A stretch of DNA of 7,703 nucleotides from the NCBI GenBank assembly GCA_913050205.1, contig CAJXAU010000065.1:1-7703 (forward strand), written 5' to 3'. Under the pieces are notes generated by a model. That model did no database searches. It was not told the origin of the DNA and was given only the letters and a program-made list of their open reading frames with translations. The position numbers and the translations under genes are program-made. Below are positions 1 to 5,960 of the stretch, in pieces; position 1 is the first letter of the stretch; the number at the start of each line of letters is the position of its first letter. Origin of the DNA: an uncultured Verrucomicrobiota bacterium (GTDB lineage Bacteria; Verrucomicrobiota; Verrucomicrobiia; Limisphaerales; UBA1096).

Positions 1-423
1 GAACAATCCTTGCAGCGCGTAGTCCTCGACGCGTTCGTCCAGGCGATTGTGGAGCCGTTCCAATTCTCGTTCATCGTAACCCATTACGACCGCCGCGCGT
101 TGGTTCCATAACTCGTCGTTCACTCTGGGATTATCCGGTTTTCCGTCCCGGTCATTGTCCAGAAAATCCGCAGCGATATCGGCGGCATGAAGCAACTTGG
201 CCTCCGGCACCCGGCTGGTGGCCTGAATGAACAGTCCGAAAACCTGAATGTACCTTGGCAGGGCAGGGTTCAGTTGGGGCAGGCGATCGTTTTTCCCTTC
301 GATAATCCTGAAGTCCGGCGGGGTGTTTTGATCCGCTTGGCCAAGGGGGCATCCTGCAACAAGAAAAAGGGCCGTGCCAAGGATGGCACCGGCCCTGCAA
401 AATTGGTTTGAGAATGCGCTCAT
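1..423 (-). CDS. Putative lipoprotein with a DxDxDG calcium-loop-like motif, 3' end beyond the window
   Basis: The frame is open for 141 codons from an ATG at 423 to the left edge, so the C-terminus is missing. Residues 1-25 look like a lipoprotein signal: a short N-region, the hydrophobic stretch AGAILGTALFLVAG, then a lipobox VAGC with Cys25. Cleavage by signal peptidase I after LGQA at residue 30 is the alternative. Residues 89-98, DNDRDGKPDN, have the spacing of an EF-hand or thrombospondin-3 type calcium loop. The following RVNDELWNQRAAVVMGYDERELERL looks helical. I do not recognise the family and assign no function; an exported, perhaps calcium-binding, envelope protein is inference. 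The start lies 30 nt after the esterase stop, in the same frame and without a clear Shine-Dalgarno. The spacer holds a 24-bp palindrome, and another copy of the motif encodes the LGQ at residues 27-29. Confidence 0.7.
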   Translation of the reverse strand, partial: MSAFSNQFCRAGAILGTALFLVAGCPLGQADQNTPPDFRIIEGKNDRLPQLNPALPRYIQVFGLFIQATSRVPEAKLLHAADIAADFLDNDRDGKPDNPRVNDELWNQRAAVVMGYDERELERLHNRLDERVEDYALQGLF

Positions 424-427
424 GGCG

Positions 428-451
428 GCTTGGCCAAGCGCTTGGCCAAGC
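428..451. repeat. Tandem pair of GCTTGGCCAAGC forming a perfect 24-bp palindrome
   Basis: Two abutting 12-bp copies of GCTTGGCCAAGC fill most of the 30-bp spacer between the esterase stop (454-456) and the lipoprotein ATG (421-423). The whole 24 bp equals its own reverse complement; the bases at 427 and 452 break the symmetry. In RNA it could form one long hairpin or two short ones. No T-tract follows on either strand, so it is not a standard intrinsic terminator. It is the densest occurrence of the palindrome family found throughout the window. Confidence 0.95.
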
Positions 452-453
452 GG

Positions 454-1893
454 TTACTTGCTCTTCTCGGAGGTGAACGGCGAGGCTGGCAGGCCGGCCC
501 CGTTGACCAGATTTGGCTCCGCTTCCTGATTCCAGCCGAAACGGACGTTTTTCGGTTCACGCACGGCCTTGCTGGTGACGATCAACTCGTCCTCGTGCAC
601 GTACGCGCCGGCCGGGAACCATTTACCATCCGGCCCCTGCAATTCGAAGTGGCTCAGCGGTTTTTCGTTGCTGGACTTTAGCCCCTTGCCGTGTGCGAAT
701 TTGACTATGATGCGGTGTTCCTTTTCCTTGAACGACTTGAACAACGGGCCGGAGTAAACGAGGTCTTTTTTACCGTAGTTCTTGGCGAGCGCCCAGAGGG
801 CGAGGCGGCGTCCGACTTCCTGTTTGTTCTTCGGGTGGATGTCACGTGTGTTGCCGATGTCGGTGGTCACGGCCATGCCGGTGTGCGGGATGTCGAGCGC
901 GCTCAACTGTGCCTGCCAGATGCCGGCGAGGTCGTGCGGGTTGCGATTGCCATACTTGAATGGGGCGAGTTGCACGAAATAGAACGGCAGTTTTTTGTTA
1001 TTCCAAACCTTACGCCAACCGTTGACGAGTGCTTTTTTCTTCTCGTAGTAAAGCATGCCTTCGCCGTTGTTGGACTCGCCCTGATACCAAATTGCCCCCC
1101 GGATGCCGTATGGTTTCAGCGGGGAGATCATGCCGTTGTAGAGCGCGAGCGCGGATTGGTGCTGAATGTTTCCGTTGCCGCCTTTCTTGGGGTAATCCTT
1201 GAGATTGTCCGCGATGTTTTTCAGCGCCGGGACGGACTTGAAGCCTGCGGGGGGCGTCCATGGCTCGATGCGGGTTCCGCCCCAGTTGGAGCCAAGAAGA
1301 CCGATCGGCACGTCGAGTTCCCCCTTTAGGTGCCGGGCGAAATAGTAGCCGACGGCAGTGAAATTTGCGACGGTGTCCGGGCTGGCCACCTCCCATCCTC
1401 CGCGCTGGGGAGTGACGTCCTGCTCCGGCTTATCCGACGGCCGATGAGGAATCTTGATGTGACGAATCAGCGGATGTTTGCCATTGGCGATTTCCTCTTG
1501 CGGGTTGGCTGAGCGGGAGACGGTCCATTCCATGTTGGATTGGCCGGAGCAAAGCCAGACTTCGCCGACCAGCACGTCCTTATACTCGATTGTGTTGTTG
1601 CCTTTCACCGAGAATGGCACCGGTGTCTTGCTGGCCTTGAGCGGATTGAGCCGCACCCGCCAGGAACCTTTTTTGTTGGCCTTGGTTTTTTTGGTCTGGC
1701 CGGCCACGGCCACGGTTACGGCTTCGCCGGGGTCAGCCCAGCCCCATACCGGGAGCTTTTGGCCTTGCTGCAAAACCATGTGGTTGCCAAAGACCGAGGG
1801 AAGTTTGACGTCGGCCTGAACAGCCGCTTGGCCAAGCGCGATTGCACCGGCCACGAAGACAATACGACGGAGAAAAGAAACAGAGTTCGCCAT
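454..1893 (-). CDS. Secreted sialate O-acetylesterase family protein (SASA/DUF303, SGNH-type)
   Basis: The family removes O-acetyl groups from sialic acids or other acetylated sugars. Residues 1-27 (MANSVSFLRR, then a hydrophobic run ending AVQA) form a signal peptide, so the product is probably periplasmic or secreted. LPSVFGNHMVLQQGQKLPVWGWA at 31-53, split here as LPSVFGNHMVLQ and KLPVWGWADPGE, is the typical opening of the mature family. CSGQSNMEW at 115-123 carries the likely nucleophile Ser119. WGGTRIEPW at 204-212 and GAIWYQGESN at 266-275 are further conserved blocks. DIHPKNKQEVGRR at 351-363 carries Asp351 and His353 of the probable triad. The 479-aa length is normal. A TTG start at 1920 would add nine residues ahead of the signal peptide; the ATG at 1893 fits better, though its ribosome-binding site is weak. 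It lies 39 nt after yjbQ and is probably in its operon. The true substrate cannot be told from sequence. Confidence 0.9.
   Translation of the reverse strand: MANSVSFLRRIVFVAGAIALGQAAVQADVKLPSVFGNHMVLQQGQKLPVWGWADPGEAVTVAVAGQTKKTKANKKGSWRVRLNPLKASKTPVPFSVKGNNTIEYKDVLVGEVWLCSGQSNMEWTVSRSANPQEEIANGKHPLIRHIKIPHRPSDKPEQDVTPQRGGWEVASPDTVANFTAVGYYFARHLKGELDVPIGLLGSNWGGTRIEPWTPPAGFKSVPALKNIADNLKDYPKKGGNGNIQHQSALALYNGMISPLKPYGIRGAIWYQGESNNGEGMLYYEKKKALVNGWRKVWNNKKLPFYFVQLAPFKYGNRNPHDLAGIWQAQLSALDIPHTGMAVTTDIGNTRDIHPKNKQEVGRRLALWALAKNYGKKDLVYSGPLFKSFKEKEHRIIVKFAHGKGLKSSNEKPLSHFELQGPDGKWFPAGAYVHEDELIVTSKAVREPKNVRFGWNQEAEPNLVNGAGLPASPFTSEKSK
1825..1838. repeat. Palindrome copy CGCTTGGCCAAGCG in the esterase signal-peptide codons
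   Basis: A 14-bp perfect palindrome lies at the C-region of the esterase signal peptide. On the minus strand it is read as CTT GGC CAA GCG, giving LGQA. The neighbouring lipoprotein gene carries a copy in the same frame at the matching place in its own signal sequence (core 337-344). Confidence 0.95.
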
Positions 1894-1932
1894 GCCCCGA
1901 TTGAGCAGCCAAGCACCCAAGGCGTCAATAGT

Positions 1933-2355
1933 TTATTCCCCGGTGATATGGAGGTGGATGCGGCGGGAGTGGGGATGGGTGCGGTGTTCCCAAAGGTAGA
2001 TTCCCTGCCAAGTGCCGAGAACCATTGAGCCGCCGGAGATGGGGATGCTTATGTTGACGTTGGTTAATGCGGTGCGGACGTGGGCTGCCATGTCATCATC
2101 GCCCTCATAATTATGTTCGTAGACGGGATCAGCGTCGGGGGCCAGCCGGGAAAAAATCGACTCCAGGTCGGTGCGGACACTGGGGTCGGCGTTTTCCTGA
2201 ATCAAAAGGGAAGCTGAGGTATGGCGGACGTGCAGTGTAACCAGCCCGGTTTTGAACCCAGCAGCGGCAACGTGAGCATCGACTTCCCGCGTGATTTCAT
2301 AAAAAGCACGCCCACGGGTTGCAATGCTCAGTTCGTGGGCGTACTGCCCCAGCAT
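1933..2355 (-). CDS. yjbQ: YjbQ family (UPF0047) protein, secondary thiamine-phosphate synthase-like
   Basis: This is a complete 140-residue member of the small cytoplasmic YjbQ/UPF0047 family, of usual length. Recognisable blocks are LHVRHTSASLLIQENADPSV at 41-60, HNYEGDDDMAAHVR near 80-93, the ISIPISGG segment near 101-108, and VLGTWQGIYLWEHR near 112-125. The protein ends RRIHLHITGE. The conserved His and Glu residues form the family's presumed metal or active site. Some members have weak thiamine-phosphate synthase activity and give the family its name; the physiological role is unsettled. The ATG lies 5 nt after the TPR gene stop, and a G-rich run in the last codons of that gene can serve as a Shine-Dalgarno, suggesting translational coupling. 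I see no thiamine gene nearby. Confidence 0.93.
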   Translation of the reverse strand: MLGQYAHELSIATRGRAFYEITREVDAHVAAAGFKTGLVTLHVRHTSASLLIQENADPSVRTDLESIFSRLAPDADPVYEHNYEGDDDMAAHVRTALTNVNISIPISGGSMVLGTWQGIYLWEHRTHPHSRRIHLHITGE

Positions 2356-2360
2356 GATGA

Positions 2361-4238
2361 TTAATTCCCCCCGTCGATGCGGTTTTTCAGGGCCTCATCT
2401 TCCTGATGTCCGGCTTGCACGGCCTTGTTGTAGTGAAACTTGGCCAATGCGGTGAACGGAGGTTTCTGGGTGGCATATACCACTGCGAGATTGAAGTGCG
2501 AGATGGCATGCCCCGGTTTCAGTTGGATGGCCTTGCGCAGCGCTGTCTCGGCGGCTTTTTGTTGGCCAAGGTGCTGAAGCGTGGATCCAAGGAAATGCTG
2601 TGTGATCGGGTCTTCGGGGATGAGCGTCGCTGCTCTCGAGAGATTGTCCCGGGCGGCTTCGTATTCCTTTTTCCTGAAATTCAACATACCGATGCCCCTC
2701 AGTGCGAAGGGATCGTCCGGATCCTGCTGGAGTGCGCGGTCGAGGCTGGCTTGGGCGTCATCGTATCTGTCTTGTTCCATCTGCGCGATGGCCAAGTTGG
2801 ATAAGGTCAAGGGATTGTTTTCGTCCAGCTTGAGGACGTGCATGAATTTCTCCTCGGCCTCGGCGTATTGGTGATCCTTGAAGAGCTTGGCTTCGCCCGC
2901 CTTAAAGTTTTCCACTTGGCCTGCAGGGATGCTGGCGAGCCTCGCCTCCAGGGTGTTTTCCGGCGCTGGTGTCACTTTCGGGTCGGTGAGTAGTTCCTGT
3001 TCCTCCGCGGTTAGGGGGACTTTTTCGGCGTCGAGAATCTCGAGGCGTGCGCGAAGGATTTTGACCTGATTTTGCAGTTCGGCGACTTGAGCGTTTTCGG
3101 CGCGTTTCCGGCCCCGGAAATTGAAAATATCCCTAAAGCTACGATTGCTTCGGGGTTTGGTGCCTGAGGCCACCTTGGCGCGCTCTGCTCGTTGCAATTG
3201 TTTTTGCAGCGAAGCGATGGTGCTCTCGAGTTCCTTTTCCCTTGAGCCTTTTTCGAGGGCTTTGAGTTGATCTTCGAGGTCGGAATTCTCAGCGGAGGCG
3301 TCACTGAGATTTGCAGCAGTCTGCTGCAAGTCGGCTTGGCTTTTGTTGAGTTGTTTTTCGAGGGATGCGACTTTGGCTTCGAGATCCTTTTCGGCGGTGC
3401 CCTTGTCGTACGACTTGAGTTTTTCCTCGAGGGATTCAACGGAGGCTTTTGCGATGGTCAACTCGCTGGTGGCAGTGTTGAGCTCGCTTTGCCGGGCGGT
3501 AAGCGTCTTTTGAAGGCGTTGGATTTCCTTGTCACTGGCGTTGGACTCGGCTGCCTTGATGCGATCCTTGGCATTGGCGAGTTCGATCTCGGCCTCGTCG
3601 GCCTTGGCCTGCGCCTTGGCCAAGTCGGTGGTGGCCTTTGTTGCCTCCTCCTGTGCCTTGGCCAAGTCGGCTTGAGCGCTCTTCAACTGAGCGGTCGCAT
3701 TGTCGATGGAAGTCTTGAGGTTGGTGTTTTCCTGTTGCAACCCAGCCAAGTCGTTTTCGAGCTTGGCCAAGCGCTTGGTTGCGTCCACTGAGGGGATGGC
3801 GGACAGGGCTTCCTTGAGTTTGTTGTCCTTTAACGCCAGATCGTTATCGAGCATTTCGATTTGGCGTTTGAGATCGTTGATGGTGAGTCGAGCCGTCTCG
3901 GCATCGAACGTGGGCGAATTGGCCTTGGGCGTAACTGCAGCCGGTTTGGCTGGAGTGCCTACGTTGAGCGACTTGAGCTTTTTGTTGACGTAGTCGATCC
4001 GGAAATTGATGACACCGGATTTCCAGTTCGGGTTGCCTGCCTTAAGGGCGGTCAGCGTGTCGAGCGCTTGTTTGTATCGCTGGGCGGCAGATGTGTTTTC
4101 TGCGCGTTTGGCGAAATTGTCCGCCTCGGTGATCAGGATGTAGGCGCGGATGAACTCGTCGTCTGGCCCGGCTGCTCTCGGACTCAGAACCACACTGACG
4201 GCCAGTAACAGGGAAGCTAGGAATGAATACCGTTTCAC
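2361..4238 (-). CDS. Exported coiled-coil and TPR repeat protein
   Basis: The product is 625 residues from the chosen GTG. Residues 1-23 (KRYSF, the hydrophobic LASLLLAVSVVLS, then PRAAG) look like a signal peptide, giving a periplasmic or envelope protein. Residues 26-92 form a helical domain (DDEFIRAYILITEADNF, NPNWKSGVINFRIDYVNKKL). Low-complexity Pro/Ala follows, then a long coiled coil at about 112-405 rich in Ala, Lys, Glu and Gln. It includes a two-heptad direct repeat (DLAKAQ at 191 and 205) and a basic break at 360-380. At least four TPR units fill about 438-605 (KAGEAKLFKDHQYAEAEEKF, RYDDAQASLDRAL, EYEAARDNLSRAATLIP, KAAETALRKAIQLKPGHA). A scaffold or assembly role is inference. A TTG start at 4292 would add 18 residues before the signal peptide and lies inside the guaB terminator hairpin, so GTG at 4238 is preferred, although no clear Shine-Dalgarno precedes it. 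Confidence 0.85.
   Translation of the reverse strand: MKRYSFLASLLLAVSVVLSPRAAGPDDEFIRAYILITEADNFAKRAENTSAAQRYKQALDTLTALKAGNPNWKSGVINFRIDYVNKKLKSLNVGTPAKPAAVTPKANSPTFDAETARLTINDLKRQIEMLDNDLALKDNKLKEALSAIPSVDATKRLAKLENDLAGLQQENTNLKTSIDNATAQLKSAQADLAKAQEEATKATTDLAKAQAKADEAEIELANAKDRIKAAESNASDKEIQRLQKTLTARQSELNTATSELTIAKASVESLEEKLKSYDKGTAEKDLEAKVASLEKQLNKSQADLQQTAANLSDASAENSDLEDQLKALEKGSREKELESTIASLQKQLQRAERAKVASGTKPRSNRSFRDIFNFRGRKRAENAQVAELQNQVKILRARLEILDAEKVPLTAEEQELLTDPKVTPAPENTLEARLASIPAGQVENFKAGEAKLFKDHQYAEAEEKFMHVLKLDENNPLTLSNLAIAQMEQDRYDDAQASLDRALQQDPDDPFALRGIGMLNFRKKEYEAARDNLSRAATLIPEDPITQHFLGSTLQHLGQQKAAETALRKAIQLKPGHAISHFNLAVVYATQKPPFTALAKFHYNKAVQAGHQEDEALKNRIDGGN
3758..3780. repeat. 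23-bp stretch with the palindrome plus a partial second unit, identical to 6599-6621
   Basis: It contains GCTTGGCCAAGC followed by a half unit GCTTGGTT, as if a second tandem copy had lost its right side. The 23 bases match 6599-6621 exactly. Here they are read on the minus strand as codons for TKRLAKLE in the coiled coil; at the other site they are read on the plus strand as part of the sigma gene. Confidence 0.95.
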
Positions 4239-4280
4239 GCCGGCGACTTTAGCCAAAGCCGATTCCGCTTGGCAATCATG

Positions 4281-4313
4281 GAAAATAGCCAAGTGCCGGT
4301 AGGCACTACTGGC
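4281..4313 (-). terminator. Probable weak intrinsic terminator of guaB
   Basis: On the minus strand the guaB stop codon lies within a hairpin. The stem AGTGCC/GGCACT with loop TACC is extended by GCCA/TGGC across a two-base bulge. TATTTTC follows. The stem is good but the U-run is interrupted, so read-through into the TPR gene 67 nt downstream is plausible. Confidence 0.45.
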
Positions 4314-5874
4314 TGGCTTTCATCTCGACGACATCGTGTGGGGCGGCTTCGCGCTGTCCGGCGGGGCTGACGCGGATGTAACGGGCTTTTTCCCGTAACT
4401 CGATGAGAGAGGGAGCGCCGAGGTACCCCATGCCGGCCTGAATGCCCCCGATGAGCTGGGCCAGCAGGTGGTCGAGATTGTCGGAAACCTCCTTGAGCGC
4501 CTCGATGCCTTCGGCGGCAACTTTGCGGCCTGTATCCTTGGCTGCGTGTCCGTAGCGGGCGGCGGATCCGGCTTTCATCGCCTCGAGGCTGCCCATGCCT
4601 CGATACTGTTTATAAAGTTTGCCGCTGATTTCCATCACCTTGCCGGGAGCCTCTGGGCAACCGGCGAGGAGTCCTCCGCAAATGACGCCATTGGCAAGGG
4701 TCAACGCCTTGACGATGTCGCCCGACTTGGTGATGCCGCCGTCGGCGAGGATACTGACCCCCTTGTCCCGTGCCACGCGACTGGCGACGTAAAGTGCGGT
4801 CATTTGCGGGATGCCAACCCCGGTCACGATACGGGTGGTGCAGATGGAGCCAGGCCCCTGTCCAATCTTGATGATGTTCGCCCCCTTGTCCGCGAGGAAT
4901 TCAACTCCCTCTGCCGTGGTGACGTTGCCGGCGATGATATGCAACTCCGGATAAGCGGTGCGGATTAACTCAACGGCTTCGCCAACGCCTCGGGTGTGGC
5001 CGTGGGCGGTGGAGACGGCGACAACATCCGCGCCGCGGTCGATCAACCCGCCGACGTGGGCCTCGATTCGTGCCTGATCAAGCGTTCCATCCGGCGTGCG
5101 AGGAGTGGAGACTGCCGCACCGCAAAGCAGGCGAAACTTGTCGTCCCGGGCCGGGCGAAACTGCGCCTGTTTCTCGAGGGTAATCCGCTCGATGTCGCTC
5201 AGGGTGAACAGGCCGCGAAGGCGATCCTCCGAGTCCACCACCAACAATTTGTTGATGCCGGGGTGCTCGGTGAAAAACTGATCGGCGATCGTAATGGGGT
5301 CTGCCCCCAGTTCCTTTTCCTGAATGGTCTGGACCTGGTCGCGGGGGACGAGTGCCTGCGAGATTTGCTTCGACGCGTACCTTGGTTTGATGACGTTTCC
5401 GGAGAGCAGGCCAACCAGTTTTTGGTTGTCGTCCACGACCGGGAACGTGCTGAAGGAGTAGCTCTTCGCGTCGATCCGCTCGAGCACCTCGCCAACGGTC
5501 TGATTCGGAGCAACGGTGATTGGTTCCTGAATCAACCCGTGGATGTGATTCTTGACGCGGCTGACCTCCTTCAACTGCTGTTTCTCCGCCATGTTATAAT
5601 GGATCAGCCCCAGTCCGCCGTTCAATGCCATGCCGATGGCCATGCGCGATTCGGTGACGGTGTCCATGTCGGCCGAGACGACTGGGATGTGCAGGGTCAA
5701 CCCGTCTGCCAGCACGGTGTCGAGCGAGGCGTTGCGGGGGAGGATCTCCGAGTAAAGCGTTGCGAGGGTGAGGTCGTCGTAGGTCAGCGCGGTTCCGGCT
5801 TGCCCGGGAAAGAAGGTGTCCGCCGACTGGTAAAAGGCTGAATCGAGTGACTGCGCGTTTTGCTCTGCCGCCAT
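4306..5874 (-). CDS. guaB: Inosine-5'-monophosphate dehydrogenase (divergent)
   Basis: IMP dehydrogenase oxidises IMP to XMP with NAD+, the committed step of GMP synthesis in the cytoplasm. The 522-residue product has the normal layout. An N-terminal barrel half contains LTYDDLTL at 30-37 and SADMDTVTE at 67-75. A CBS pair spans about 110-232. The second barrel half has the catalytic loop GPGSICTTR at 340-348 with Cys345, LADGGITKSGD at 376-386, the flap GMGSLEAM at 426-433, and the Arg440-Tyr441 pair. CBS domains and the loop argue for IMPDH rather than GMP reductase. It is divergent in places: the usual Asp of V-D-(S/T)-(S/A)-H-G-H-S is Ser288 in AVSTAHGHT, and GSLLAG is GGLLAG. An ATG at 5958 would add 28 residues, but only the ATG at 5874 has a Shine-Dalgarno (GAGGAA, 8 nt upstream). 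It is divergent from the sigma gene. Confidence 0.93.
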   Translation of the reverse strand: MAAEQNAQSLDSAFYQSADTFFPGQAGTALTYDDLTLATLYSEILPRNASLDTVLADGLTLHIPVVSADMDTVTESRMAIGMALNGGLGLIHYNMAEKQQLKEVSRVKNHIHGLIQEPITVAPNQTVGEVLERIDAKSYSFSTFPVVDDNQKLVGLLSGNVIKPRYASKQISQALVPRDQVQTIQEKELGADPITIADQFFTEHPGINKLLVVDSEDRLRGLFTLSDIERITLEKQAQFRPARDDKFRLLCGAAVSTPRTPDGTLDQARIEAHVGGLIDRGADVVAVSTAHGHTRGVGEAVELIRTAYPELHIIAGNVTTAEGVEFLADKGANIIKIGQGPGSICTTRIVTGVGIPQMTALYVASRVARDKGVSILADGGITKSGDIVKALTLANGVICGGLLAGCPEAPGKVMEISGKLYKQYRGMGSLEAMKAGSAARYGHAAKDTGRKVAAEGIEALKEVSDNLDHLLAQLIGGIQAGMGYLGAPSLIELREKARYIRVSPAGQREAAPHDVVEMKASQ

Positions 5875-5882
5875 GTCCAAGA

Positions 5883-5888
5883 TTCCTC
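5883..5888 (-). promoter_or_regulatory. Ribosome-binding site of guaB
   Basis: On the minus strand this reads GAGGAA, 8 nt before the ATG at 5874. The upstream in-frame ATG at 5958 has nothing similar, so this site decides the start. Confidence 0.75.
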
Positions 5889-5943
5889 GATACAGATTGC
5901 CCTGACAAGTGTTTTCGTTTTTTTCTTGCACACTTGCCTTGGC

Positions 5944-5951
5944 GGGAGAAG
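5944..5951 (+). promoter_or_regulatory. Ribosome-binding site of the sigma gene
   Basis: GGGAGAAG lies 9 nt before the ATG at 5961 and supports that start. An in-frame ATG at 5847 would instead place 38 residues inside the guaB coding region. Confidence 0.75.
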
Positions 5952-5960
5952 ACTTCATAC

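Larger units (their letters stand above)
5875..5960. promoter_or_regulatory. Divergent intergenic region between guaB and the sigma gene
   Basis: These 86 bp must hold or abut promoters for both directions unless these lie inside the genes. I see a seven-T run at 5918-5924 and a 7-bp inverted repeat CAAGTGT (5906-5912)/ACACTTG (5930-5936) around it. I see no convincing -35/-10 pair. Shine-Dalgarno sites lie at each end. Confidence 0.5.

Noticed and set aside
691..1329. 212-codon plus-strand open frame opposite the esterase
   Set aside because: It is a shadow of a gene with intact catalytic motifs, and its translation shows no family features.
3267..3791. Plus-strand open frame rich in Gly and Leu opposite the coiled coil
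   Set aside because: It is the expected complement of repetitive Ala/Lys/Glu/Leu codons on the other strand.
4996..5841. 281-codon plus-strand open frame opposite guaB
   Set aside because: It is antisense to a clear IMP dehydrogenase, has no recognisable domain, and is explained by codon bias in high-GC DNA.
4306..5874. guaB as GMP reductase
   Set aside because: It has the CBS pair, the GPGSICTTR loop and the GMGS flap of IMP dehydrogenase, and its length is that of IMPDH.
5895..5910. TTGTCA as a guaB -35 element with GAATCT as -10
   Set aside because: It would place the transcription start at the ATG, contradicting the well-placed Shine-Dalgarno.
5875..5958. Longer guaB start at the ATG at 5958
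   Set aside because: It has no ribosome-binding site, and the ATG at 5874 has a good one and gives the usual IMPDH length.
5847..5960. 38-residue N-terminal extension of the sigma factor
   Set aside because: It would overlap guaB coding sequence, is Cys- and aromatic-rich unlike sigma tails, and the ATG at 5961 has a good ribosome-binding site.
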